Source: Nocardioides cremeus | GTDB taxonomy: Bacteria; Actinomycetota; Actinomycetes; Propionibacteriales; Nocardioidaceae | DNA: 64,000 nucleotides | NCBI RefSeq assembly: GCF_030518195.1 | Contig: NZ_JAULSC010000004.1 | Location: forward strand, 186,001-250,000 | Reading direction: 5' to 3' | Shown: one piece after another, positions 51,209 through 59,762 of the stretch | How positions within the stretch are numbered: the stretch's first letter is position 1 | How the letters are laid out: each line of letters opens with the position of its first letter | Notes under the pieces: generated by a model | Told to the model about the DNA's origin: nothing | The model's input: only the letters and a program-made list of their open reading frames with translations | Databases searched by the model: none | Program-made: the position numbers and the translations under genes

Positions 51209-52371
51209 CGGCGCCTCGTCGGATCGGCGACCGGGAACTCACCGTCGGCACACTCGACCCACCAGGCGTCGTCCCGCTGACGTACGGCGTGCTCGGCCGC
51301 GGCTCCGGGCGCGGCCTCGGCGGCGACGTGGAGCATCGAGACGTCGACCAGCCGAGCCTCCTCCGCGGCCATCGCCTCGACCGCGTGCAGCGCGGCCGTC
51401 ACACCACCGAGGGGGTCGGCGACCGCGTCACCGACCGGCACGGGGCACGCCCCTTCCCGCAGCCATAATCCACCGGCGACAGCCACGTCGTCGCCGAAGC
51501 CCACGGCGTCGGAGTCCCGTCCGCGCGCGGTGATCGACAACCAGGAGGTCCCCGCGGCCACGACCTCCTCCGCGATCAGCCCGAGCTGCCTCAGCGCCCT
51601 GGGACGTGAGGCCTCGAGCACGAGGTCCGCCCGCGCCACCAGGGCTCGCAGGGTGTCGAGCTCGGTGTCGAAGTCGAGGACCAGGCTCCGCGACCCGGCG
51701 TGCAGCAGCTCGAAGAAGACAGGAGGCCCGGACCTCGCCCCGTCGGGTCGCGAGCGGCTCTCCACCTTGACCACCTCGACCCCCCGCAGCCCCAGCAGGT
51801 GGGCGCACAGCGGGCCCGCCCACAGACTGGTCAGGTCGACCACCAACGGCCGCTCCGCCGGACGACGCTGCCCCAGGACCGACGTCAGCACGGGCGGCCG
51901 GTCCGTCGGCGGCTGGGCGGGCACCACTCCCCCAGCCATCCCCAGCAGCCGCAGCCGCTCCTCGGCGTCGGCGCCAGGGCGTGCCGCAGCCCAGCCGGCA
52001 ACCGCTTCCCAGGGGTCCACGTCGTCCCCGAGGTCCTCCTCGACCAGCGCGGGCACCAGCGACCGGTCGCTGGCGCGCGGCATCGACAGCACCAGGTGCC
52101 CGTCCGCGGTCGGGAGCGTCCGCGCCGCACCGCCGCACGACCACGGAGCGTTGCGCCGCAGCCCGGCGTACGCCGCCCGCTCACCGAGCAGCCCCGGGAT
52201 CTCGTACCCGACGACTCGCTGCACCGCGTCACGGACCAGGCTCGCGGCGCGGCCCGGCGCCGCCCGGGGCGGACCGTCCGGCCACCCGGTCAGAGCCATC
52301 GCCCCCGACGCGGCCCAGTCCCGCAGGGCACCCTCCGGGCCACTGTCCGCCGTTCGCTCATACGAGCTCAT
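51205..52371 (-). CDS. Family III CoA-transferase (CaiB/BaiF), divergent
   Basis: 388-residue protein. The CaiB-like core starts only near residue 173 with VVDLTSLWAGPLCAHLLGLRGVEVVKVE (in pieces), followed by SRSLVLDFDTE, the usual first-domain order. The first 170 residues resemble a C-terminal CaiB half (VVGYEIPGLLGERAAYAG), so the order looks circularly permuted. Start at 52371 overlaps the crotonase gene by 14 bp. Confidence 0.75.
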   Translation of the reverse strand: MSSYERTADSGPEGALRDWAASGAMALTGWPDGPPRAAPGRAASLVRDAVQRVVGYEIPGLLGERAAYAGLRRNAPWSCGGAARTLPTADGHLVLSMPRASDRSLVPALVEEDLGDDVDPWEAVAGWAAARPGADAEERLRLLGMAGGVVPAQPPTDRPPVLTSVLGQRRPAERPLVVDLTSLWAGPLCAHLLGLRGVEVVKVESRSRPDGARSGPPVFFELLHAGSRSLVLDFDTELDTLRALVARADLVLEASRPRALRQLGLIAEEVVAAGTSWLSITARGRDSDAVGFGDDVAVAGGLWLREGACPVPVGDAVADPLGGVTAALHAVEAMAAEEARLVDVSMLHVAAEAAPGAAAEHAVRQRDDAWWVECADGEFPVADPTRRR

Positions 52372-53389
52372 CGACCAGCCCCCACGCCAGGGCTCGATCG
52401 AGACCGAGCCGGTAACCGGTGAGGGCGAGCCACGCCGTGCGCCAGCGGCCGATCCGCCGGGTCACGCTGACCGTGCCACCGGCTCCGGGCACGAGCCCGA
52501 AACCGGTCTCCGGCAGGGCGAATGACGTACCCGGTCGGGCCCGCACCCGCGACGCAAACGCCGGCACCTCGATGCCGGCACCGATGCAGGCACCGTGCAG
52601 AACCGGCCGGACCACGTCGCGCAGCCGGTGCACCGCGAGCCCTGCGCTCGCAGCCAGACGCACCACGTGAGCCGTCGCGACGTCCGGGGTCGTGCCGAAC
52701 TCGTCCAGGTCACCCCCGCTGCAGAACGAGGGACCCGCGCCCGACAGCTCGACTCGGGCGATGCTGTCGTCCAGGCGCGCCACCTCGAGCGCCTCGAGCA
52801 ATCCGTTGCGGACCTCGTGGCCGAAGGCGTTGTGCCGCGCCGGCCGGTTGAGCACGACCTGCAGGACGGCCCCCTCGCGGGTCACCACCACCGGGGAATC
52901 GCCGGTCGGGACCTCGCGACGAGGCGTCGTCGCACGCCACTGTCCGAACTCCGGCCCGGCCAGCAGTGTCGAGTAGGCCAACGACTCAGCGACCAGCCCG
53001 CGCTCGACCGAGCAGGACGACGTCACGTCGAGGACGTCGATCAGCGTGAGCGCGGCCAGCGGCGCGTTCGCGACCACGGAGCCGACCTGCTCCAGGACCG
53101 CGTCGCCGGTCGAGCCGGCATCGATCCACGACCGTCCGGGACCTCCTGGAGCAACCGTGAACGCCAACGCCTTCATCAGCCCGCGCGCCGCAGGCGGCAA
53201 CGGCGAGCTGGCGACACCGACCAAGATCTTGTGATGCTGCGTGCCGAGCGCCTGCACCGCGCGCGGGGCCAGCGACCAGTCGGCACGGTCCAGATCGACC
53301 GCAGCAACCGGTCGATCGACGGTCCCGTCGGCTCCCAGGTCGAGACGAGCGGCGCCGTCAACGAGGTCGGTCACATCAAGACGCTGCAC
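52358..53389 (-). CDS. Crotonase-family protein with degenerate N-terminal half
   Basis: 343-residue protein. The C-terminal half is a clear enoyl-CoA hydratase (LNRPARHNAFG, GPSFCSGGDLDEFG, ETGFGLVPGAGG). The N-terminal 165 residues resemble a decayed crotonase copy, ending with NAPLAALTLIDVL and GLVAESLAYSTLLAGPEF, which looks like a crotonase C-terminus. It ends abruptly at GLVDELV. GTG at 53389 is chosen; frames further upstream are Arg-rich and unlikely. Confidence 0.72.
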   Translation of the reverse strand: MQRLDVTDLVDGAARLDLGADGTVDRPVAAVDLDRADWSLAPRAVQALGTQHHKILVGVASSPLPPAARGLMKALAFTVAPGGPGRSWIDAGSTGDAVLEQVGSVVANAPLAALTLIDVLDVTSSCSVERGLVAESLAYSTLLAGPEFGQWRATTPRREVPTGDSPVVVTREGAVLQVVLNRPARHNAFGHEVRNGLLEALEVARLDDSIARVELSGAGPSFCSGGDLDEFGTTPDVATAHVVRLAASAGLAVHRLRDVVRPVLHGACIGAGIEVPAFASRVRARPGTSFALPETGFGLVPGAGGTVSVTRRIGRWRTAWLALTGYRLGLDRALAWGLVDELV

Positions 53390-53406
53390 CAGGCCAGCAT
53401 GGCAGG

Positions 53407-53427
53407 GCACGCGCTGATAGCGCGTGC
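53407..53427. promoter_or_regulatory. Perfect 21-bp palindrome upstream of crotonase operon
   Basis: GCACGCGCT-GAT-AGCGCGTGC, 9-bp perfect arms. It ends 18 bp upstream of the chosen GTG of the leftward operon. It is unrelated to the TTGACG operators. It may be an operator for an unknown regulator or a leader hairpin. Confidence 0.5.
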
Positions 53428-54011
53428 TCGCCTTCAAGGTGGTCACCGTTCGACGGCGACGCGATACTGCGTGGCGGGTCCGATGCACGATCACTGCCTT
53501 CCGCGTGACCGCTGTCGCTCTCACCGCGCGTCTGCGGGTGAGACGGTCGCCCGAGGTTGGGCCTGCTGGGGCGTGTGCCTAGATGCCTATGGGTGTTCGT
53601 GATGGCTGCGAGGCTGCGGATACCTTGGCCTCACCCCGCTCCCCAAGGCGGGGATTGCCTCCTGATCGCTCTGCACCAGATGCGGAATACCCATCAATCG
53701 CGAGTTCAGGCCCTGCGCGGTCCGGTGAAAGACTCGCAACCGTCGACCCTGACACCTTTGATTCGTCCACAGAAGCAACTGCGTCTCCTGACCGCGTGCG
53801 TGTCTTTCCGCCGCCCACCGGCGTGGGTGCCCGTCCGGAACGGCCGACGAGCGGGTATGGGGAACGGACGGTTCAAGCAGCTTCCGTCTGACTGCAGATC
53901 ATGCTGGGTAGAACCGACCTCCAGCGGACAGGAGAAGACGATGGACGACAGCAACATCGCCGGGTGGGAGCCGAAGCTCTTGAGAGGTACCGACACCTGT
54001 GAACTCAGGGT
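53428..54011. other. Gene-free stretch with remnants
   Basis: About 580 bp without a credible gene. The only visible structure is the hairpin CCCCGC-TCCCCAAG-GCGGGG at 53635-53654. The frame reading left from the pcaH fragment continues here but has no family resemblance. Confidence 0.4.
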
Positions 54012-54206
54012 GAGGTCCTTGGTCGGATGGCGCAGCAGGCTCGAGCGGTACGGCGGGTAGTCGAGGCGCGGTTGCTGCTCCCCCGGCCCTGCGAGCCCGC
54101 CGTCAGCCTCGTAGTCGGCGGCAAGGGCGGCGATCTCGGCGCTGACCTCGGCCTGGGAGGTGGCGGCCGCGTCGGAGCTCGCGACCGGTGGCGTGACCTG
54201 ACTCAT
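54012..54206 (-). pseudogene. pcaH: Protocatechuate 3,4-dioxygenase beta subunit, 5' fragment
   Basis: The frame starts MSQVTPPVAS at 54206 and reads QAEVSAEIAALAADYEADGG, then QPRLDYPPYRSSLLRHPTKDL (in two pieces), the conserved N-terminus of actinobacterial PcaH. After residue 65 similarity ends abruptly at about 54012 and the frame continues into unrelated sequence to 53706. The catalytic Fe-binding Tyr/His residues are all absent. No pcaG is found. It is a remnant of a beta-ketoadipate operon broken by recombination. Confidence 0.75.
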
Positions 54207-54250
54207 GGATCGGACCCTAGGCCGGGGCGTCGAGCCTGCGACAGCAGTCA

Positions 54251-54267
54251 CTTCCGCTCAGCGGAAG
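54251..54267. promoter_or_regulatory. IclR-type palindrome upstream of the pcaH fragment
   Basis: CTTCCGCTCAGCGGAAG is a perfect 17-bp palindrome about 45 bp before the pcaH start. Odd-length TTCCGC-type palindromes are typical of IclR-family pca/pob regulators. The regulator gene itself is not in the window. Confidence 0.55.
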
Positions 54268-54493
54268 GTAAGCACGACTTTAACGACTAGCATTCCGGAG
54301 CGATGCGCGCGTTGAGGGGTGCACCCCCGCCAGCGCGAACTGAGGTGGTGCCAGCCCGGCCACAACAACGATCAGTTTTACCGGGACCCCACCGCCGCTA
54401 CGGATGACCCCCTCGGCGGCAGCGCGCGTCGCTGGCGCGACAACACTCGCCCGACCGGGCTCACGACTGTGTCCCAGGTGTGTCCGCACCCGA
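54268..54493. other. Unassigned sequence between pca operator and island end
   Basis: About 225 bp. A 34-codon frame from ATG 54303 has no recognisable similarity. No hairpin or repeat of note. Confidence 0.35.
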
Positions 54494-54616
54494 CCCCAAG
54501 CCAGGGCGTCGCACAAGCAGAACAGCCGCTGCCCCGTGTCTTGCCAGGTCAGCGGCTGTTCGTGTCTTGCGCGCCTGTAGGGATTCGAACCCCAAACCTT
54601 CTGATCCGTAGTCAGA
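54494..54616 (-). repeat. Right island attachment repeat, overlapping tRNA-Arg
   Basis: Copy 2 of the 123-bp direct repeat, identical to 5487-5609 except C at 54532 for A at 5525. It covers the 3' 46 nt of the tRNA gene and the downstream hairpin. The C breaks one pair of the terminator stem. After integration this copy would be the element-supplied one. Confidence 0.9.
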
Positions 54617-54642
54617 TGCTCTATCCGTTGAGCTACAGGCGC
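54571..54642 (-). tRNA. tRNA-Arg, anticodon ACG
   Basis: 72-nt cloverleaf on the minus strand, acceptor GCGCCTG/CAGGCGC, D-stem GCTC/GAGC, anticodon stem TCTGA/TCAGA with loop CTACGGA, T-loop TTCGAAT. Anticodon ACG reads CGN arginine codons after deamination to inosine. CCA is not encoded. It is the integration target of the island. Confidence 0.95.
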
Positions 54643-54721
54643 CCGTCGCGCGGCATGCCGTGCGACCCAAGGAGATTAGCGCAGACGTCGCGCGAGCCGA
54701 AATCGGGCCCGGGTCGCGGGC

Positions 54722-55939
54722 TCACCCACCCTCCACCCGTGCGTACGCCGCTCGCCCGGGGCTGCCGGTCAGGCCGTGCACGAGGGTGCTGCCGACCACG
54801 ACCGCGGTGCCGGCGGTGACCACCAGGTCGCTGCCGGGCACTCGCTCGCCGACCTCCAGCAGGTAGTAGATCGCCGAGACCCCGATCGGGCCGAACCAGC
54901 CGAGGAACAGCGCGTCGCGGCGAGCCAGCCGCAGGGCCGGGGAGAGCGCCAGCAGCCAGGGCAGCCGCCGCAGGAGCAGCACCCCGACGACCAGCAGCAC
55001 CAGCGCCCACCCGATCTCGGCCCAGGCCGACCACGGCAGGGCGACGCCGAGCAGCACGAAGACCGGCAGCACGGCGTACTTGTTGAGCGCCTCGTCGATG
55101 GTCAGCGCGCGCACCCGGTCGTCGCTCGTCCAGGTCGCGTTGAGCGCCAGCCCGGCCACGAAGACGGCCAGCACCGCCCCCACGTCGAGCAGGTGCGCGG
55201 CGGAGAGCACACCGAGCGCGAGCACCAGGGTGAACAGGACCGCCTGCGCCGGGCTGGTGTCGCTGTGCTGCTCACCCAGCCGCACCGCCCGGCCGGCGCC
55301 CCACCCGGCGGCGACGCCGAGCACCAGGGCGCCCAGCACGCTGCGCAGCACCTCGAGCCCCGCCTCACCGCCGGTCAGCGGTCCGGCGACCGCCACCGCC
55401 ACCACGACCAGCGGCAGGGCCAGGCCGTCGTTGGCGCCCGACTCCAGCGACAGCAGCTGCCGGGTGCGCTCGGCGATGTCGCGCTCGGCGGGCCCGCCGG
55501 TCACCACGCTCGAGCTGAGCACCGGGTCGGTGGGGCAGACCGCGACGCCGAGCAGCAGGGCCGCGGCGGCGCCCAGCCCGGCGGTCGGCCCCAGCACCGC
55601 CCAGGCGACGCCGGCCGACGCCAGCGCCATCACCGGCATCAGCACTCCCAGGAGGAGCCCCACCGAGCCCGCGCGGCGGCGTACGTCGCCGATCGGGTAG
55701 CGCAGGGCGATCGCCATCATCGAGACGGCGAGCAGGACCACCGCCACCTCGCGGAGCTCGTGGGGGCCCGCGCCCAGCTCGGGCAGCACCACCCACCCGA
55801 GCGCCTGGGGCCCGACCAGCACCCCGGCCACCACCGCCAGCAGCGGCTCGGAGACCGGCAGCCGGTCGAGGCTCGAGGACAGGGCGGCGACACCCAGACC
55901 CAGCACCGCCACCACGACGACGACCACCTCGACGTGCAT
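54722..55939 (-). CDS. Cation:proton antiporter (CPA family)
   Basis: 405-residue membrane protein with about 11-12 hydrophobic segments, Na+/H+ or K+/H+ exchanger fold. Charged residues in the membrane core are visible in CPTDPVLSSSVV and SGANDGLALPL. The ATG at 55939 (MHVEVVVVVVAV) starts right at the first membrane helix. A longer frame to 56050 has no ribosome site. It is monocistronic and divergent from pckG. Likely role is pH or salt homeostasis. Confidence 0.88.
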   Translation of the reverse strand: MHVEVVVVVVAVLGLGVAALSSSLDRLPVSEPLLAVVAGVLVGPQALGWVVLPELGAGPHELREVAVVLLAVSMMAIALRYPIGDVRRRAGSVGLLLGVLMPVMALASAGVAWAVLGPTAGLGAAAALLLGVAVCPTDPVLSSSVVTGGPAERDIAERTRQLLSLESGANDGLALPLVVVAVAVAGPLTGGEAGLEVLRSVLGALVLGVAAGWGAGRAVRLGEQHSDTSPAQAVLFTLVLALGVLSAAHLLDVGAVLAVFVAGLALNATWTSDDRVRALTIDEALNKYAVLPVFVLLGVALPWSAWAEIGWALVLLVVGVLLLRRLPWLLALSPALRLARRDALFLGWFGPIGVSAIYYLLEVGERVPGSDLVVTAGTAVVVGSTLVHGLTGSPGRAAYARVEGG

Positions 55940-56262
55940 GACGCCACCCGACCCGACGGCTGCGAACCCGCGCCTCACCCGTCCGTGTGTAGCTCCGCAG
56001 TCCCCGAGATCGCCCGTGTGACCGGGCACACACGGCGTTGAACGTTCCAATATGCGGGGTTAAAGAGCGGCGGTACATTCGCCGAAGTCCCAGGCGGGGA
56101 CCCTCACCGGCACCGCACCAGGACCCTACAAAAGTCGCCGGCAACGACGCCACGCGATCCACACCAGCTCCACGACACACCGTCGATACGCTCGACGGCC
56201 GGGGCGCCGTCCCCGCATCCGCGAGGCCAGTTCCCCGCGAATGCGCGAGAGGTAAGAGGCAG
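55940..56262. other. Divergent promoter region of antiporter and pckG
   Basis: About 320 bp without a gene. An imperfect palindrome TTGAACGTTCCAA lies at 56038-56050. Promoter elements could not be assigned with confidence. Confidence 0.35.
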
Positions 56263-58080
56263 ATGACCGCCGACCAGGCACTCACCGACGCTCCCACGAC
56301 CCACCAGGGAATCCTGGACTTCGTCGCGGAGGTCGCGGCGATGACCAAGCCCGACGAGATCTACTGGTGCACCGGCTCCGACGAGGAGTGGACCCGGCTG
56401 ACCGACGCGCTCGTCGGCACCGGCACGTTCACCCAGCTCGACCCGAGCATCAAGCCGAACTCGTACTACGCGGCCTCCGACCCCATCGACGTGGCGCGCG
56501 TCGAGGACCGCACCTACATCTGCTCGGTCGACGAGAAGGACTGCGGGCCCACCAACAACTGGATGGCGCCCGACGAGATGAAGTCGATCATGCGCGGTCT
56601 CTACGACGGCTGCATGACCGGTCGCACCATGTACGTCATCCCCTTCGTGATGGGTCACCTCGAGGCCGAGAAGCCGATGTTCGGCATCGAGCTCACCGAC
56701 TCCGCCTACGTCACCGCCTCGATGCGCGTCATGGCCCGGATGGGCTCCAAGGTCCTGGACCGGATGACCGAGCTCGACGCCGACTTCGTGCAGGCCGTGC
56801 ACTCCGTGGGCCACCCCCTCGCCGAGGGCCAGGCCGACGTGAAGTGGCCCTGCAACGACACCAAGTACATCGTGCAGTTCCCCGAGGAGCGCGCGATCTG
56901 GTCCTTCGGCTCCGGCTACGGCGGCAACGCGCTGCTGGGCAAGAAGTGCTACGCGCTGCGCATCGCCTCGGTGATGGCGCGCGACGAGGGCTGGCTCGCC
57001 GAGCACATGCTGATCCTCAAGCTCACCAGCCCCCAGGGCGTGACCAAGTACGTCGCCGCGGCCTTCCCCAGCGCCTGCGGCAAGACCAACCTGGCGATGC
57101 TGCAGCCCACCATCCCGGGCTGGAAGGTCGAGACGCTCGGCGACGACATCGCCTGGATGCGCATCGGCGAGGACGGCCGGCTGTGGGCGGTCAACCCCGA
57201 GTACGGCTTCTTCGGCGTGGCGCCGGGCACCAACGAGCACACCAACCCCAACGCCATGCGCACCATCAACAAGGGCAACTCGGTCTTCACCAACGTCGCG
57301 CTCACCGAGGACGGCGACGTGTGGTGGGAGGGCCTGGAGAACCCGCCGGCCAAGGCGACCTCGTGGAAGGGCGAGCCCTGGACCCCCGAGTCCGACGAGC
57401 TCTCCAGCCACCCCAACAGCCGCTACTGCACCCCGATCAAGCAGTGCGACATCCTCGCGCCCGAGTACGACGACCCGCGCGGCGTCCCGATCGACGCCAT
57501 CCTCTTCGGTGGTCGCCGCAAGACCACCGTCCCGCTGGTCTTCGAGGCCCGCGACTGGACCCACGGCACCTTCCTCGGCGCGACCCTGTCGTCGGAGACC
57601 ACCGCCGCCGCGACCGGCGCGGTCGGCGTGGTGCGCCGCGACCCGATGGCGATGCTGCCCTTCATCGGCTACAACGCCGGTGACTACTTCAGCCACTGGA
57701 TCAACATCGGCAAGGACAACGACGCCTCCAAGCTGCCGCGGATCTTCTACGTCAACTGGTTCCGCCGCGACGACGAGGGCGGCTTCCTGTGGCCCGGCTT
57801 CGGCGAGAACAGCCGCGTGCTGAAGTGGGTCGTGGAGCGCATCGACGGCCAGGCCGCCGCCGTGGAGACCCCCATCGGCCACGTGCCGACCCCGGAGTCG
57901 CTCGACACGGAGGGACTCGACATGAGCGAGGAGGCGCTGGTCTCCGCGCTCGAGGTCGACCCCGAGGAGTGGAAGGCCGAGATCCCGCAGATCCAGGAGT
58001 GGTTCGAGAAGTTCGGCGACGACCTGCCGGGCGTGCTGTGGACCGAGCTCGACGGTCTCAAGGCCCGCCTGGGCGTCTGA
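56263..58080 (+). CDS. pckG: Phosphoenolpyruvate carboxykinase (GTP)
   Basis: 605-residue cytosolic enzyme converting oxaloacetate and GTP to PEP and CO2, the entry of gluconeogenesis. The kinase-1 P-loop FPSACGKTN with the reactive Cys lies near residue 271, kinase-2 is LGDDIAWM near residue 295, and the GTP-class segment is NYFSHW-like [13 protein letters not shown] 56263 follows AGAGG. Length matches the GTP family (about 600-620). It would convert C4 products of acyl-CoA catabolism to sugars. Confidence 0.97.
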   Translation: MTADQALTDAPTTHQGILDFVAEVAAMTKPDEIYWCTGSDEEWTRLTDALVGTGTFTQLDPSIKPNSYYAASDPIDVARVEDRTYICSVDEKDCGPTNNWMAPDEMKSIMRGLYDGCMTGRTMYVIPFVMGHLEAEKPMFGIELTDSAYVTASMRVMARMGSKVLDRMTELDADFVQAVHSVGHPLAEGQADVKWPCNDTKYIVQFPEERAIWSFGSGYGGNALLGKKCYALRIASVMARDEGWLAEHMLILKLTSPQGVTKYVAAAFPSACGKTNLAMLQPTIPGWKVETLGDDIAWMRIGEDGRLWAVNPEYGFFGVAPGTNEHTNPNAMRTINKGNSVFTNVALTEDGDVWWEGLENPPAKATSWKGEPWTPESDELSSHPNSRYCTPIKQCDILAPEYDDPRGVPIDAILFGGRRKTTVPLVFEARDWTHGTFLGATLSSETTAAATGAVGVVRRDPMAMLPFIGYNAGDYFSHWINIGKDNDASKLPRIFYVNWFRRDDEGGFLWPGFGENSRVLKWVVERIDGQAAAVETPIGHVPTPESLDTEGLDMSEEALVSALEVDPEEWKAEIPQIQEWFEKFGDDLPGVLWTELDGLKARLGV

Positions 58081-58109
58081 GCCCCGGGGCGCCACCCGCG
58101 CCCAGCACC

Positions 58110-58140
58110 GGACCCCGCTCCCCCACCGGGAGCGGGGTCC
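58110..58140 (+). terminator. pckG terminator hairpin
   Basis: Perfect 13-bp GC-rich stem, GGACCCCGCTCCC and GGGAGCGGGGTCC, 5-nt loop, 30 bp after the pckG stop. Confidence 0.8.
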
Positions 58141-58254
58141 GTGCATTCTGGTCCGTTCCACGGGGTACTGCCGTGTGACAGGATCGCCCCCTCGGAGTCC
58201 CGCCCCCGTCCGCCCCCACCCGGCCCGCGCGGCCCGCCAGCACAGGAGGAACAG

Positions 58255-59292
58255 GTGTCGAGCTACGGACCCGAGCACCGTGCGCTGCTGGAGTCGCAGG
58301 CCGCGCCCCTGTACGAGGCCGCCGTCGCCGAGGGCGGGCTGCGCACCGACGACCCCCGCCTCGCCGAGGGCGCCGAGACCCGCCCGGCGTTCGACCTGCT
58401 GGTCGAGCTGGGGCTGCTGCACCTGGACCCCGAAGGGGCGTCGTACCTGCCCGAGGACCCGACCAGCGTGCAGTCGCGGGTCGTCTCGCCGCTGAGCCAG
58501 GACGCCGGCCGGCTGCTCGAGGAGTCCTCGCAGTGGGCCCGGGCCTTCGGGAGCCTGGCCCAGACCTGGCGCCGGGCGCCGCAGAGCGAGCGCGGAGGAC
58601 CGTTCACCTACCTGCGCGACCACGCGATCAGCACCTACCTCGACGGTCTGGTGGCCGAGGTCGAGACGGAGATCCTCACCGCGCAGCCGCAGGCCGGCCG
58701 CGACGCCGCCACCCTCGCCGAGGCGGCGCGCCGCGACATCGCCGCCCTCGAGCGGGGCGTGCGGATCCGCACGCTCTACCAGCACTCGGCCCGGCGCAGC
58801 ACCGTCACGCACCGCTACGTCACCTCGGTGACCGAGCGGGGCGCGGAGGTGCGCACCCTCGACGAGTTCTTCAACCGGATGATCGTCGTCGACCGGCGCG
58901 TCGCGGTGATCCCCGGCGCCGAGGACCTGCGCGTGGCGATCGCGGTGCGCGAACCGTCGGTGGTGGCCTACCTGGTCGACGTCTTCGAGCGGGCCTGGGA
59001 GCGGGGCCGGGCCTTCAGCAACAAGGACAGCTCCATGCTCAAGGACATCGCCGCGGAGCAGCGGCAGATGACCATCCGGATGCTCGTGGAGGGCCACGCC
59101 GACCCGGTCAGCGCCAAGCGGCTGGGGGTCAGCCCGCGCACCTACGCCGGCTACGTGGCCGACCTCAAGGACGAGTACGAGGCCGAGACCCGCTTCCAGC
59201 TCGGCTACACGATGGGGCGCCTGGGGCTCTCGGGCACCGAGACCGACGGCAGCCGGCCCGCGGGCGGCGCCGAGGCCGCCGACAAGGGCTGA
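58255..59292 (+). CDS. HTH transcriptional regulator (LuxR-like C-terminal domain)
   Basis: 345-residue protein. GTG at 58255 follows AGGAGGAAC. The C-terminal region from QRQMTIRMLVEGHADPVSAKRLGVSPRTYAGYVADL (in pieces) is a LuxR-type HTH. The middle part with TLYQHSARRS and FNRMIVVDRRVAVIPG resembles the PLD-like sensor domain of TrmB/HTH proteins. No membrane segment. Target unknown; it stands alone after pckG. Confidence 0.8.
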   Translation: MSSYGPEHRALLESQAAPLYEAAVAEGGLRTDDPRLAEGAETRPAFDLLVELGLLHLDPEGASYLPEDPTSVQSRVVSPLSQDAGRLLEESSQWARAFGSLAQTWRRAPQSERGGPFTYLRDHAISTYLDGLVAEVETEILTAQPQAGRDAATLAEAARRDIAALERGVRIRTLYQHSARRSTVTHRYVTSVTERGAEVRTLDEFFNRMIVVDRRVAVIPGAEDLRVAIAVREPSVVAYLVDVFERAWERGRAFSNKDSSMLKDIAAEQRQMTIRMLVEGHADPVSAKRLGVSPRTYAGYVADLKDEYEAETRFQLGYTMGRLGLSGTETDGSRPAGGAEAADKG

Positions 59293-59299
59293 GGACGCA

Positions 59300-59333
59300 C
59301 CAGAGGCCCCACCGGGACGGATGGGGCCTCTGG
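59300..59333 (+). terminator. Terminator hairpin after the HTH regulator
   Basis: Perfect 12-bp stem, CCAGAGGCCCCA and TGGGGCCTCTGG, with a 10-nt loop, 8 bp after the stop codon. Confidence 0.75.
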
Positions 59334-59421
59334 CACGCGGCGACGCCGCAGCGGGGGCGCTGGGGTCGGTTCAGCAGGGACGACTCTGGGGAGAGTCAGG
59401 GACGCGACCGAGCGGGACGAC

Positions 59422-59556
59422 TCAGGGCGCCTTGCGGCAGTAACCGCCGCAACCCCAGCTGGTGTCCATGGCCTGCGCGGGGGCCACGAAGCCGAGCATC
59501 CCGACGGTGACAGCGGTGGTGGCGACGACGAGCCCGGCCTTGCGGACGATCTTCAT
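59422..59556 (-). CDS. Tiny secreted peptide with two cysteines
   Basis: 44-codon gene too short for most gene finders. It starts MKIVRKAGLVVATTAV at 59556 with GAGGAAGG upstream. A signal peptide ends at VAPAQA, leaving a mature peptide of about 15 residues with SWGCGGYCRKAP. The two Cys could form a disulfide. Similar one-gene secreted peptides occur in actinobacteria without known function. No modification enzyme is nearby. Confidence 0.65.
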   Translation of the reverse strand: MKIVRKAGLVVATTAVTVGMLGFVAPAQAMDTSWGCGGYCRKAP

Positions 59557-59718
59557 GGTGAACCTTCCTCATGCTCCCGGTCGGGCCAGGTCGTGGCCCG
59601 TGAGATCCGAGTGTGCCCCAGGTCGGGGCCGGCGACGCCGTCCCAGCCGGGCCATGTTCGTGCAATGCACAAACATGCAACGCGTACGCCGGCTGCAAGG
59701 CGCACTGGTCCGGACGTG

Positions 59719-59757
59719 GCACGACCCCCGCAGGTCGAGGACCTGCGAGGGTCGTGC
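59719..59757 (-). terminator. Hairpin downstream of tRNA-Ser(GCT)
   Basis: 18-bp arms with one mismatch, GCACGACCCCCGCAGGTC and GACCTGCGAGGGTCGTGC, three-base loop. It lies six bases past the tRNA 3' end in the direction of tRNA transcription. Confidence 0.7.
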
Positions 59758-59762
59758 GCTGG

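Larger units (their letters stand above)
5487..54616. mobile_element. tRNA-Arg-associated genomic island, about 49 kb, catabolic
   Basis: The region is bounded by a 123-bp direct repeat, 5487-5609 and 54494-54616, with one mismatch. The right copy contains the 3' 46 nt of an intact tRNA-Arg gene and 77 bp beyond. The left copy contains the same pieces without the 5' half of the tRNA. This is what integration into a tRNA 3' end leaves behind. Inside lie IS and gene fragments at both ends and a large regulon of CoA-dependent catabolic genes. No integrase, excisionase or conjugation gene was found, so the island is probably immobile now. Confidence 0.8.

Noticed and set aside
5487..54616. Integrase, excisionase, relaxase or type IV secretion genes
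   Set aside because: Searched for in all frames of the island by motif reading; none found. The island is therefore not called an active integrative element.
56104..59097. 997-codon open frame antisense to pckG and the HTH gene
   Set aside because: Shadow frame of GC-rich coding DNA; the sense strand encodes a textbook PEP carboxykinase.
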